Of a stretch of 64,000 bases of DNA, positions 56,283-64,000 are shown one piece after another. The position numbers were made by a program, and so were the translations under genes. This stretch comes from an uncultured Acidimicrobiales bacterium (GTDB lineage: Bacteria; Actinomycetota; Acidimicrobiia; Acidimicrobiales; SHLQ01). The DNA lies in the NCBI GenBank assembly GCA_938015295.1, contig CALLQB010000072.1:62001-126000 (forward strand). Direction: 5' to 3'. The notes beneath the pieces were generated by a model that saw nothing but the letters and a program-made list of their open reading frames with translations, was not told the origin of the DNA and did not search any database. Each line of letters begins with the position of its first letter. Position 1 is the stretch's first letter.

Positions 56283-58037
56283 ATGTTCTCAAAGGTCTTA
56301 GTAGCCAACCGTGGTGAAATCGCTGTCCGTGTAATCCGTGCATGCAAGGAGATGGGGGTCGGCACGGTGGCCGTCTACTCCGACCTTGACCGCGACGCAC
56401 TGCACGTGCGACTCGCCGACGAGGCCTACAGTCTCGGAGGCCAAACGGCTGCCGAGAGCTACCTTAATGTCGACGCAATTCTTGACGTCATTGAACAAAG
56501 CGGGGCCGAAGCAGTGCACCCCGGCTACGGATTCTTCTCAGAGAACGCCGACTTTGCCCGATCGATCACCGATCGCGGGGTTACCTTCATTGGACCTCCC
56601 CCGACGGCAATTGAGGTGATGGGCGACAAGATCAGCGCTCGCGAAGCGGCCGAGAAGGAGGGCGTCTCTGGCGTACCCGGCAGCACCGAGCTCGTGACCT
56701 CGGCTGCGCAGGTCGAAGCGTTCGGTTCTGAATACGGCTGGCCGGTAGCGATTAAGGCCGCATACGGCGGTGGCGGTCGAGGCATGAAAGTGGTCGCTTC
56801 AGCTGCTGAAGCAGCCGACGCCATCGAGTCTGCGCAACGCGAATCGCTTGCGTATTTCGGGCGAGACGAAATTTACCTCGAGCGGTACCTCACCAAGCCC
56901 CGCCATATCGAGATTCAGGTTCTTGCCGACAGCCACGGCAACTGTGTCTACCTCGGCGATCGCGATTGCTCGGCGCAACGCCGTCATCAAAAGCTCATCG
57001 AAGAAGCTCCGGCGCCCGACCTGCCCGCTGACATCCGAGTCGCGATGGGCGAGGCAGCCGTGAAGGTCGCAAAAGGTTGCGGGTACATCAACGCAGGAAC
57101 CGTCGAGTTCCTCTACGAGGACGGAGCGTTCTTCTACCTTGAGATGAACACCCGCCTCCAGGTCGAACATCCGGTCACCGAGCTAGTCACCGGCACCGAC
57201 CTGGTCGCCGAACAAATTCGCATCGCCAGTGGCGAAGAGTTGGGTTACAGCCAAGACGATGTGACCATCACCGGTCACTCGATCGAAGTGCGACTCAACG
57301 CCGAGGATCCGGCCGGCGGAGCGTTCCTCCCCTCCCCCGGCAAAATCGAAACCCTTCTTGTGCCCGACGGCTACGGCGTCCGATTCGACGGCGGTTATCA
57401 AGCGGGCGACGAGATCAGCCAGTTCTACGACAACCTCATCGGCAAGCTCATCGTTTGGGGCGCCGACCGTCCAACGGCGATCGCCCGCATGCTGCGAGCG
57501 CTTGACGAGCTCGAGATCACCGGCGTCGCCACAACCGTGCCCGCAGATATCGCGATCCTTGAGCACCCTGACTTCGCGGCAGCTACCCACTCGACAAAAT
57601 GGGTCGAAGAGGTGCTCGACCTCAGCGAGGTAGGCGCAACCGTAGCGCCAGCGGGCGACAGCGACGCCGTTGACGAACCGAAGGTTCGCCGCGACCTCGA
57701 CGTCGAGGTAAACGGCAAACGTTTCTCGGTGAGCATGTGGGTTCCCGAAAGTGCGCAAGCGGCAAGCGGCGGTGCTCCGCGGGTCAAGCGGTCAGCACCG
57801 AAGAAGGCCGTATCTGCAGCCGGTTCGGGTCAGGTTGCGGCGCCAATGCAGGGCACCATCATCAAGATCGAGGTCGCCGTCGGCGACGCTGTGGAGCAGG
57901 GCGCGACAGTCTGTGTGCTCGAAGCGATGAAGATGGAAAACAATGTGTCAGCCGACAAAACCGGAACCGTTTCCGCAGTAAACGTCGCCGTGGGCGATTC
58001 GGTGGGTGGCGGCGATGTTCTCGTCGTCATCGACTAA
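56283..58037 (+). CDS. accA3: Acyl-CoA carboxylase alpha subunit (biotin carboxylase plus biotin carrier)
   Basis: About 584 residues. MFSKVLVANRGEIAVRVIRACKEMG opens the biotin carboxylase domain, which has ATP-grasp GGGGRGMK, the QRRHQKLIEEAPAP segment and EMNTRLQVEHPVTE. A linker rich in Ala and Pro leads to the C-terminal carrier domain with the biotinylated Lys in EAMKMEN. It carboxylates biotin for acetyl- or propionyl-CoA carboxylase; the beta subunit is not in this window. The adjacent divergent birA would modify it. Confidence 0.95.
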   Translation: MFSKVLVANRGEIAVRVIRACKEMGVGTVAVYSDLDRDALHVRLADEAYSLGGQTAAESYLNVDAILDVIEQSGAEAVHPGYGFFSENADFARSITDRGVTFIGPPPTAIEVMGDKISAREAAEKEGVSGVPGSTELVTSAAQVEAFGSEYGWPVAIKAAYGGGGRGMKVVASAAEAADAIESAQRESLAYFGRDEIYLERYLTKPRHIEIQVLADSHGNCVYLGDRDCSAQRRHQKLIEEAPAPDLPADIRVAMGEAAVKVAKGCGYINAGTVEFLYEDGAFFYLEMNTRLQVEHPVTELVTGTDLVAEQIRIASGEELGYSQDDVTITGHSIEVRLNAEDPAGGAFLPSPGKIETLLVPDGYGVRFDGGYQAGDEISQFYDNLIGKLIVWGADRPTAIARMLRALDELEITGVATTVPADIAILEHPDFAAATHSTKWVEEVLDLSEVGATVAPAGDSDAVDEPKVRRDLDVEVNGKRFSVSMWVPESAQAASGGAPRVKRSAPKKAVSAAGSGQVAAPMQGTIIKIEVAVGDAVEQGATVCVLEAMKMENNVSADKTGTVSAVNVAVGDSVGGGDVLVVID

Positions 58038-58062
58038 ACGACAGCGGGACGGCAGCTTGTAG

Positions 58063-58125
58063 CTCTGCTGCCTCTGCAACCCCTGCTACCCCTGGTACCC
58101 ATGCTACCTCTGCTACCTCTGCGCC
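58063..58125. repeat. Seven imperfect 9-bp tandem repeats (CTCTGCTAC type)
   Basis: Seven head-to-tail 9-mers of the form CTCTGCTAC/CCCTGCTAC fill most of the 96-bp gap between the convergent acc and flavoprotein genes. Confidence 0.9.
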
Positions 58126-58133
58126 GGAAACGG

Positions 58134-59492
58134 CTACTCGGCCGCTTCAGCAAGTACTTCGGAGAGTGTCGGGTGCACGAACAAGCTCTCGACGATGTCA
58201 TTGACGGTGAGACCGGCATTGACCGCAAGCGCCAAGATCGAGATCAGTTCAGCGGCATGGCGCCCAACGATCGAACCTCCCAGGATGACCCCGGTGGCTG
58301 GGTCGGACACCATCTTGACGAAACCGCGCGGGTCGTCGTTTATCAGCGCCTTGGCCGAAACCGAGAACGGCACTTTGGTGACCCGAATCTTACGACCTTC
58401 GGCAAACGCGTCTGCTTCGGCAAGGCCGACGTCGGCGATCTCTGGTTCGGTGAAGATCGCCGAGGCCGCTTTGTCGTAGTCGAGGTGCCGGTGCGGAAGG
58501 TCGTGCATACCCATCGCATGCTCGGCGATTTTGCGGCCCTGCATCGATGCCACCGACGAGAGCGGCAAACGGCCCGAAAGGTCACCGGCGGCATAGATAT
58601 GCGGGACACTCGAACGGCAATGGTGATCGACATTGATGTAGCCGCCGTCGGTTGCGATGCCGACGTTTTCGAGTGCAAGCAATTCTGAGTTCGGGATCGA
58701 GCCAATCGCCAACAGGGCATGGCTTCCGTCGGCGACGCGGCCATCCTCGGAATACACCCTCACGCCTTCGTCAGTCCGCTCAAGCCCGGTTGCGCGTGCG
58801 CCTTTCATCAAGTTCACACCACGCCGCAGGAAGTCCTCTTCAAGAGCGTACGCAACCTCTGCGTCCTTGCCCGGCAGCACCTGCTGGCGGCTGACCAGCA
58901 ACGTCACCTCGCTGCCGAACGACCGGAACATGTGCACAAATTCCACACCAGTGACACCAGACCCGACCACCACGATGTGTGACGGCAGTTCCTTCGGCGG
59001 GTAAGCATCGCGGGTGGTGAGGATCCGGTCACCGTCGACCGGGGCCCATTCTGGAATGCGTGGGCGACTGCCCGTGCACAACACGATGTAGTCGGCGAAG
59101 ATGTCTTCCTCGCCCTCATCGGTGACCGCGCGCACGGTGTGTTCGTCAACGATCGAACCAATGCCGTCGATCAGTCGCACCTGCTGGCTGGCGAGAACTT
59201 TTGTGGTGGTGTTGGTCAGCTTTGCTTCGATGCCCGCAAGCCGTTCTCCGAGGTTGCCAAGGTCGATGTGGGGCGAAACTTCTTCGAGTCCCATCCCTTT
59301 CGACCTAGCCAGGAACGAAAGAGCTCCACCTGTGGCGATCATTGCTTTCGACGGAATGCAGTCCCAGAGGTGCGCAGCGCCGCCAAAGACATCTCGTTCA
59401 ATAAGAACAATTTCGGCGCCAAGGCGCGCGCCGTAGGTGGCAGCGCTATGGCCTGCGGGTCCGCCACCGATGATCACAATTCGTGTTGTCAC
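58134..59492 (-). CDS. lpdA: NAD(P)H-quinone dehydrogenase-like flavoprotein (LpdA-type, one redox Cys missing)
   Basis: About 452 residues from the GTG at 59492. FAD-binding IVIIGGGPAGHSAA, NAD-binding VVVGSGVTGVEF, the GDLSGRLPL FAD segment and the C-terminal dimerisation domain mark the pyridine nucleotide-disulfide oxidoreductase family. The redox motif reads GGAAHLWDC: Cys45 remains, but the partner five residues before (position 40) is Ala. The same loss is seen in mycobacterial LpdA (Rv3303c), a quinone reductase rather than a lipoamide dehydrogenase. It starts 25 nt after the 170-residue protein gene of the MauA-like operon, but a TAGACT box 8 nt before the GTG suggests its own transcript. 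Confidence 0.88.
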   Translation of the reverse strand: MTTRIVIIGGGPAGHSAATYGARLGAEIVLIERDVFGGAAHLWDCIPSKAMIATGGALSFLARSKGMGLEEVSPHIDLGNLGERLAGIEAKLTNTTTKVLASQQVRLIDGIGSIVDEHTVRAVTDEGEEDIFADYIVLCTGSRPRIPEWAPVDGDRILTTRDAYPPKELPSHIVVVGSGVTGVEFVHMFRSFGSEVTLLVSRQQVLPGKDAEVAYALEEDFLRRGVNLMKGARATGLERTDEGVRVYSEDGRVADGSHALLAIGSIPNSELLALENVGIATDGGYINVDHHCRSSVPHIYAAGDLSGRLPLSSVASMQGRKIAEHAMGMHDLPHRHLDYDKAASAIFTEPEIADVGLAEADAFAEGRKIRVTKVPFSVSAKALINDDPRGFVKMVSDPATGVILGGSIVGRHAAELISILALAVNAGLTVNDIVESLFVHPTLSEVLAEAAE

Positions 59493-59500
59493 AGTTGCGG

Positions 59501-59506
59501 AGTCTA
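59501..59506 (-). promoter_or_regulatory. Candidate -10 box (near-leaderless) for the LpdA-type gene
   Basis: TAGACT on the minus strand, 8 nt before the GTG at 59492. Confidence 0.4.
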
Positions 59507-59517
59507 TCGCAGAAAAA

Positions 59518-60030
59518 TTACGCCTCGATCGAAATCGAGGAGATGACCTCGTTCGCCAGGGGAACCAGTACAGCGCGGCGACGGTGGCTACCAATCACCA
59601 CATACAGGCAAAATGCTCGCCCGTTTTCGGCGAAGAATATCTGGGTACCAGCCTGCCCACTGATGGTGCGTTGCAGCGTGTTGGGTTGCACGTCGTTAAC
59701 TCCCAGCGCCTGAGGAAGGCGGTTACGACGAAAGAGTTCGGTCGATGCGGAGGCCTGGTCGTACTCGAGCAGACACACAAGCACACCTCCGGCTCCCATC
59801 GCCTCGACGGCGCCACTGCCAAAGTCGCCGCGGTCGGCAGGAAGGCGAAAGTTGCCAGCGTGGACAACTAACGGTTGAAACGGCCGTTCGAAATCGTCGA
59901 CCGATTGTGTTGAGAGGCTTCGCTCGCGAACCGCAACTTCGGAGTTTGGCGGAGCAGCCCCAGAAAATTCAGCGTCCCAGCCCTTGGGCAGGTCAAGCGA
60001 AACGCCGTGGGCCGCCAGATGGTGACTCAT
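59518..60030 (-). CDS. Unknown 170-residue protein, last gene of the MauA-like operon
   Basis: It has no signal peptide or membrane segment. It begins SHHLAAHGVSLDLPKGWDAEFSG, a start that vaguely resembles PsbP/DcrB-like domains, and ends NEVISSISIEA. The middle contains FRLPADRGDFGSGAVEAM and two isolated Cys. Its ATG overlaps the TGA of the membrane protein gene by 4 nt, which ties it to the operon. A soluble cytoplasmic role is inferred. No family was recognised. Confidence 0.65.
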   Translation of the reverse strand: MSHHLAAHGVSLDLPKGWDAEFSGAAPPNSEVAVRERSLSTQSVDDFERPFQPLVVHAGNFRLPADRGDFGSGAVEAMGAGGVLVCLLEYDQASASTELFRRNRLPQALGVNDVQPNTLQRTISGQAGTQIFFAENGRAFCLYVVIGSHRRRAVLVPLANEVISSISIEA

Positions 60031-60632
60031 GAAACCAGAACTCCTGCGACAGCCGCACCGCTGACGACCGCTGTTAGTGCGAGAGACCAGCGCGCCACGA
60101 GATCGGCTTTGGGCGCCAAACCAGACAAACGCTGATGAAAGGACCGAAGGGCAACCGGGCTAGTGATGCGACGACCGGTCAGCACGACGCTGCCGCGCAC
60201 AAGGCCGAAGGCCAGACCTATGGCGAGCCCGGCCAACGGAGACGCCGACAACAACGCTGCCAGGAGCAACAGATGCACGGTAGCTGTGGTGATAATCGTG
60301 ACGATGCCAAGGCCCAACTGGTAGCCGAAGCCCGATCCGTACACCCAGCCCCGATACTCATCGAGCCACGCCTCGTTCACCTGCCGGTGCACCGAAGGCA
60401 GACGCATCGAGAAGCGATTGGTTTCACTTGCGAGCGCAACGAGTGCTCCGGCGCCCAGCACGACGAGACGAACCGATGCGGGCGCCCATCCAACCAGCAA
60501 CCAGCCGAGTGCCGCGGCGATCAAACCAATAGTTGCGCCACCTGCCGCGCCACCAAGGGCGTGCGCGATCACCGTAACCCTCCAGCTACTCTTTCGACTC
60601 CGCTCGCCGAGCGGATGGATGCTTGAAAGCAT
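60027..60632 (-). CDS. Unknown integral membrane protein of the MauA-like operon
   Basis: A 201-residue protein with about five hydrophobic segments and a Gly/Ala-rich first helix (ALGGAAGGATIGLIAAALGWLLVG). A conserved-looking amphipathic loop, RQVNEAWLDEYRGWVYGSGFGYQLG, lies in the middle. It has no Cys, so a direct disulfide role is unlikely. A GGAGAG ribosome site 4 nt before the ATG follows the microprotein stop codon. An internal start at VIAHALGG is possible. The family was not recognised. Confidence 0.7.
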   Translation of the reverse strand: MLSSIHPLGERSRKSSWRVTVIAHALGGAAGGATIGLIAAALGWLLVGWAPASVRLVVLGAGALVALASETNRFSMRLPSVHRQVNEAWLDEYRGWVYGSGFGYQLGLGIVTIITTATVHLLLLAALLSASPLAGLAIGLAFGLVRGSVVLTGRRITSPVALRSFHQRLSGLAPKADLVARWSLALTAVVSGAAVAGVLVS

Positions 60633-60641
60633 CGACTCTCC

Positions 60642-60716
60642 TCAGGGCGACCAGGTCGACCGGATTGCTGCTGCCACGGCCAACATGACACCGAGTGTCA
60701 GAATCAAAACACTCAC
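60642..60716 (-). CDS. Candidate 24-residue single-helix membrane microprotein
   Basis: A 25-codon frame from a GTG that overlaps the MauD-like gene's TGA (GTGA) and ends 9 nt before the next ATG, just before its GGAGAG ribosome site. The product is a single hydrophobic helix (SVLILTLGVMLAVAAAI) with Arg and Trp at the end, so it would lie in the membrane. It fills the only gap in an otherwise coupled operon. The coupling and composition suggest it is translated; no homologue is known to me. Confidence 0.5.
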   Translation of the reverse strand: MSVLILTLGVMLAVAAAIRSTWSP

Positions 60717-61498
60717 TCGGCACCTGCGCCGGGATACAGGCTTGGATCGCCAGGTTCAATGCCGGCCCGCTGCAGTTCCTCGTCGGTGTCTGCCATCCGT
60801 TCAGGTCCCGATCGACCAGTTCCACGACTTCGCGCAGCCCTTTCGCTCTTTCCTTCAGCCCGCAGACCGGCGTCAGCCACTGCTTGGCGGAGCAGGTTCG
60901 CCACTTGTTCCCACGTCGCTGCCGCACCTTCGCCCACCACCCGGCCAGCAGCCGAATCGATCATGATGAAATACGGCGAGACGGGAACCTCGTAGTCGAG
61001 CCACGCATCGCTACTCATCACGGTCCGCACGCCCTTGGGAGCGAGCGCACGAATGGAAGCTTCGCTCTCCATCTCGGGCCCCTTTGCAACGATTACCAGT
61101 TCGGCCTCAAGCCCTTCGACGTAACGCTGCGAAGGGTCGGCAAAGGCTTCCCAGAAGCCAGCACAGGTCAGGCAACCGCTAGAGAGAAACGCCAGAAGCG
61201 TGAGGCCCTCGGTACCCACCACGCCGATCTTGGCCGGACCGCCGTCCGCGGTGACGCCGACGATGTCGACCGGGCCGGTAGTCGACGCACGAGGTGCTGC
61301 CACTCCGGGCCGCGTGCGAAGGTCGAGGGTGGTGGATTGCCCGGCGTCTGCGTCGTCGAGGTCTCTGTCATCGGGGTCGAGGCTCACGCCGAGGTCATGG
61401 AGAGCCCGGAGGACTTCAGCATGGCTGCGTAACAACCCGGCGACCAGCACGGTCAACAAACCAACCACAAAACTCAAAAGAATCACTAACGCGGTCAT
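60713..61498 (-). CDS. MauD-like membrane-anchored thioredoxin-fold protein
   Basis: A 261-residue protein with one N-terminal membrane anchor (about 3-22), a variable linker (about 40-75), and a redoxin domain with the CLTC motif (Cys109, Cys112) in LLAFLSSGCLTCAGFW, plus VSPYFIMIDS as the cis-Pro segment. MauD in methylamine-utilisation operons is a membrane-anchored thioredoxin-like protein needed for disulfide formation in the light chain. Its place right after a cysteine-rich exported protein, with a 4-nt ATGA overlap, fits that role. It is not a strong match to classical MauD outside the fold. Confidence 0.75.
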   Translation of the reverse strand: MTALVILLSFVVGLLTVLVAGLLRSHAEVLRALHDLGVSLDPDDRDLDDADAGQSTTLDLRTRPGVAAPRASTTGPVDIVGVTADGGPAKIGVVGTEGLTLLAFLSSGCLTCAGFWEAFADPSQRYVEGLEAELVIVAKGPEMESEASIRALAPKGVRTVMSSDAWLDYEVPVSPYFIMIDSAAGRVVGEGAAATWEQVANLLRQAVADAGLRAEGKSERAARSRGTGRSGPERMADTDEELQRAGIEPGDPSLYPGAGAE

Positions 61499-63381
61499 GG
61501 AACCACCACGTCGCGACAGCCGAGGCTCGACGCCCCTTCGTTGTTGTTATCGAGCGCCGTGATACAGACGGTGTGGGCACCGGGACTAACGTCGACACCA
61601 AAGAAGTACCCATGGTTAGCTCCGTGCGCAGGAAACGCCGACTCGACGTCCTGGCGGGCGATACCGGCGGTCATCTGACCAGCGAGATTGCCATCGATGA
61701 CCAATTCGACGTCGATAGGGCCGAGGGTGTCTTGATCGAGCGCCCAGCCCGACACCTCGAGTCGCCCGCTAAGCACCGTGACGTTGTCGATTCCACCGGT
61801 GGGAAGCGACGACGTGACGTTGAGGGTTTCGCAGCCGAGAGTACGAGTGCGGCCAGGGCCGACGTCGCGAGCTCGCACACATATTTCGTGGCTGCCGGCC
61901 GGAACCGGGACGACCTCGGAGAACCCGTGCAGGTTGCCATAACCCGGGTACACCCGGCCGATGTCGCGGCGTCGCTTACCTGCTTGGACCGACTTTACCG
62001 TGACGCCATCAATGCGAATGTCGACTTGTGCGGGCCCGTCGAGGTCTGGATCGATTGCCCACCCCTTCACCGCGACACCACCCGGCACTTGCTGCACAAA
62101 ATCGAGTGACCCAAACGGCGAACCGGTTCGCAGAGTCGCCGTGGCACAACCCAGCAGCGTCGAGCCACGTCCGGCTTTGCGGTTCATCGCATACACACAG
62201 ATCTGGCTGCCGTCGGTGGCTTCGATCTCCACATCGAAGCCGTGGCGTGTGCCGAAGTTGGGATGTTCTTCGGCGACGTCTTTTCGCACCCGGCGGGCCT
62301 TGATCTTGCGCACGAAGGTACCGTCGACCGAAATTTTGAGGTTGACCGGACCTGCAACATCAGGATCGATCGCCCAGCCGACAACGCGAACGAGACCCGG
62401 CCCGCCGTGGACTGATTCGAGCATGCCGAACGGTTTGTGGCCGGCAAAGACAACCTGCTCGCAGCCAATTGACCGCAACCGACCGCCGTCGACCACCGAG
62501 GCACAAACGACCGTGCGACCGTTAGGGGTTTTGACGACGCCGTCGAACCACCGTACGGCTGCTCCCGAAGGTTCAGTGCGGCCCACGTCGGCCGCCGACT
62601 TGTTCGCGACGACGTCGGCGAAGAGCGAGGTTCCGGCCGAGAGCCGCACCTCATTGGGAGCGCTCGCCAGCACCCAGCCGACGAGGCGAAAACCACCCGG
62701 GGCAAGCTCGACCGACTCGAGCGACCCGACGGGGTCTCCTGGGTCGAGTTGCAGACACGCAGCGTTGTGAAAGCGGGTGTTCGAGTCGGTGCGAACAGTT
62801 GTGCTGCAGCTCGAGTCGAGCTCCCATGGCAGAGCGCAGGTAACGACCCGGCACACGATCGGGCCGAGGCACGCGACGTCCTGGTTGCATTGCCCATACC
62901 GAAATCCTGTGCAGCCCGCTTTGCGGTTACCGCAGCTGCCGTTCGCACAGCCACAGGGGGTTCCGGAGCACGAACCTGAGCACACGCCGCTTGGTCCGCA
63001 CCCGCAATCACCACACGGGGCATTGCAATCGAGGTAATACCGTGGCGCGGGTCCGGCCGGGGTGCCGCAGTAGCCTGATCCGTCGGCCTTCCACCATCCG
63101 CCGTACAGGGTGCCGGGCGGGCAGCCATTTGTCCCGTTGATCGTGCAACAGAACTCGGTATAGCCATCGCAGCATTGTGAGCCGCACTGACAGGACGAAC
63201 CGTTGCAGTTACAGATAGCTGCGTAGGCCGTGCCGGGGCGCAGCACGAAATCGGTTGGAGCGGCAACCACAGCCGAGCCGACCAACGCTGAGCGACGGAG
63301 AAATCCTCGACGACTTGACCGGCGTTCGATCGCTGAAGCAGCGCGGTTGACCAGCCGGGTGCTAGGCGCAAGAGAACTCAT
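61495..63381 (-). CDS. Tat-exported cysteine-rich protein: MauA-like (methylamine dehydrogenase light chain-like) domain plus four GW-type repeats
   Basis: A 628-residue protein. A twin-arginine signal (SRRGFLRR, residues 23-30) ends near AYAA. Residues 57-209 hold 26 Cys. Within them, TNGCPPGTLYGGWWKADGSG aligns with the TNCPPGT..SW region of MauA, where that Trp forms the tryptophan tryptophylquinone cofactor; here Trp96 or Trp97 would be that residue, and Trp186 is the most likely second Trp. Four repeats of about 100 residues follow (217-313, 317-417, 421-522, 526-627), each with GWAiDpD..gP, a DG turn, DV...P..G..HGF and two Cys. Such repeats occur in exported actinobacterial proteins. 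A folded, disulfide-rich exported protein is certain; quinone-cofactor activity is not. Confidence 0.8.
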   Translation of the reverse strand: MSSLAPSTRLVNRAASAIERRSSRRGFLRRSALVGSAVVAAPTDFVLRPGTAYAAICNCNGSSCQCGSQCCDGYTEFCCTINGTNGCPPGTLYGGWWKADGSGYCGTPAGPAPRYYLDCNAPCGDCGCGPSGVCSGSCSGTPCGCANGSCGNRKAGCTGFRYGQCNQDVACLGPIVCRVVTCALPWELDSSCSTTVRTDSNTRFHNAACLQLDPGDPVGSLESVELAPGGFRLVGWVLASAPNEVRLSAGTSLFADVVANKSAADVGRTEPSGAAVRWFDGVVKTPNGRTVVCASVVDGGRLRSIGCEQVVFAGHKPFGMLESVHGGPGLVRVVGWAIDPDVAGPVNLKISVDGTFVRKIKARRVRKDVAEEHPNFGTRHGFDVEIEATDGSQICVYAMNRKAGRGSTLLGCATATLRTGSPFGSLDFVQQVPGGVAVKGWAIDPDLDGPAQVDIRIDGVTVKSVQAGKRRRDIGRVYPGYGNLHGFSEVVPVPAGSHEICVRARDVGPGRTRTLGCETLNVTSSLPTGGIDNVTVLSGRLEVSGWALDQDTLGPIDVELVIDGNLAGQMTAGIARQDVESAFPAHGANHGYFFGVDVSPGAHTVCITALDNNNEGASSLGCRDVVVP

Positions 63382-63944
63382 AGGCGACGGACCTCAAAGG
63401 TGGCGATGTCGGGGTTTGGACTGGGCGGAGCGAGGGCTCGAGGAAGAGCGGTGAAGGCGAGAAACAGTAGCGCTGTCGCGAGCACTACTAGCGCCACAAA
63501 CGCACTACCTGCCGCGGGCTGCTCGCCAAGCTCGCTCAGGAGGTCTTGGGCGGGCCAGATAACCGCCGCAAAACCAACAAGACTCGCAAAAATATTGACC
63601 GATGTGTGAATAATCGAGGGCGGTGTCGTCGATGAGCCAAAACAACCGCACGACGCAAGATCGTCGCCTGCGCTGCGCCGTAGGAGTTCGGAGATCGCGG
63701 CAAAGAGCAGGTAGGCCGCCGCTACCACTGCAGCAACAGCGCGGCCGGCGATCAACACCCCAGCGACTCCTAAGGCCATTTCGCCGACGCCGAGCAACCG
63801 AACAGCAACCGACGGGGCCGGCACCCGCAGCGCACGAAGGACGTCTTCGGCCGATTCCGGTGAGATCACCTTTAGCGCGCCGCTCAACACAAGGATGAGC
63901 GAAATGGCATACAGCGGACCAGACATTTGCTTCAAAACGTACAA
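63378..63944 (-). CDS. MauE/DoxX-family membrane protein
   Basis: A 188-residue protein, at a TTG start; an ATG at 63926 is the alternative. It has four or five membrane segments and the MauE-type CGCFG motif (Cys99, Cys101 in ASCGCFGSS). In methylamine-utilisation clusters MauE is a membrane redox-associated protein required with MauD for light-chain maturation. Its stop overlaps the ATG of the cysteine-rich Tat protein by 4 nt, and it appears to be the first gene of the operon. An in-frame stop just before the TTG rules out a longer start. Confidence 0.83.
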   Translation of the reverse strand: MYVLKQMSGPLYAISLILVLSGALKVISPESAEDVLRALRVPAPSVAVRLLGVGEMALGVAGVLIAGRAVAAVVAAAYLLFAAISELLRRSAGDDLASCGCFGSSTTPPSIIHTSVNIFASLVGFAAVIWPAQDLLSELGEQPAAGSAFVALVVLATALLFLAFTALPRALAPPSPNPDIATFEVRRL

Positions 63945-63980
63945 CCACCGTCACCCCCACGGGTGCACCCAACCGGCCGC

Positions 63981-63986
63981 TAGTCT
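63981..63986 (+). promoter_or_regulatory. -10 box of a leaderless promoter for a gene leaving the window
   Basis: TAGTCT, 7 nt before a GTG at 63994-63996, divergent from the MauE-like gene. The coding part of this gene lies outside the window. Confidence 0.4.
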
Positions 63987-64000
63987 GATCTCTGTGACCG

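Noticed and set aside
59518-63944. Complete methylamine dehydrogenase operon
   Set aside because: No MauB heavy chain, MauG or amicyanin gene is visible, and the MauA-like protein is fused to repeats; only the maturation-type components are shared.

Overview
This window looks like chromosomal DNA from a high-GC actinobacterium, most likely an Acidimicrobiia-type lineage. That placement is inferred from gene content, not from a marker tree. Supporting signs are an actinobacterial dcw cluster, FtsEX with a secreted hydrolase, coenzyme F420 genes (cofD, cofE), a mycothiol-type formaldehyde dehydrogenase, the actinobacterial families DUF3499 and DUF5719, a heliorhodopsin close to the actinobacterial founding member, and many genes that appear to be transcribed without a leader (TANNNT box 6-7 nt before the start codon). 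I see no rRNA, tRNA, CRISPR array, insertion sequence or prophage.

Layout. 1-6243 (minus): cell-division and wall cluster mraZ-rsmH-ftsL-ftsI-murE-mraY, with 4-nt stop/start overlaps and no murF between murE and mraY. 6589-8161 (plus): a yeast-type cytosine deaminase and an unknown protein. 8234-19919 (minus): MBL hydrolase and S-(hydroxymethyl)mycothiol dehydrogenase, a lipoprotein, an M23 coiled-coil hydrolase with FtsX and FtsE, prfB, secA, a ComF-type phosphoribosyltransferase, and a degenerate GGDEF/EAL-like protein. 20045-22140: a heliorhodopsin and a divergent ECF-type sigma factor, separated by a region rich in dyads and repeats. 22225-32994 (minus): ahcY, a Trm112-like protein, phosphomannomutase, a secreted trypsin-like protease, a GtrA-GT2 fusion with a giant PTPS-related membrane protein, a zinc ribbon, a CPBP protease and DUF3499. 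33102-35532 (plus): ftsH and a membrane-anchored thioredoxin-like protein.

35547-54528 is a surface-polysaccharide region: DUF5719 with a giant GT2, rmd and gmd (GDP-D-rhamnose), the embedded F420 genes cofD-cofE, galE, three coupled GT4 glycosyltransferases, a GDP-L-fucose synthase-like gene, UDP-xylose synthase, UDP-glucose dehydrogenase and an LCP ligase that could attach the product to the wall. 54566-58037 carries an aminotransferase class IV gene, birA, and the biotin carboxylase/carrier subunit that BirA would modify.

The most unusual part is 59518-63944 (minus): a chain of six overlapping or tightly coupled genes. It encodes a MauE-like DoxX-family membrane protein, a Tat-exported cysteine-rich protein resembling methylamine dehydrogenase light chain fused to four repeat domains, a MauD-like membrane-anchored thioredoxin-fold protein, a 24-residue membrane microprotein, an unknown membrane protein and an unknown 170-residue protein. 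No heavy chain (MauB) or MauG is present, so this looks like a repurposed MauA-type maturation module making an unknown exported disulfide-rich protein. A flavoprotein reductase lacking one redox cysteine follows it. Short tandem repeats (7-22 bp units) between genes, and 9-bp repeats coding GDT/EDT/GET-like triplets inside genes, recur across the window.
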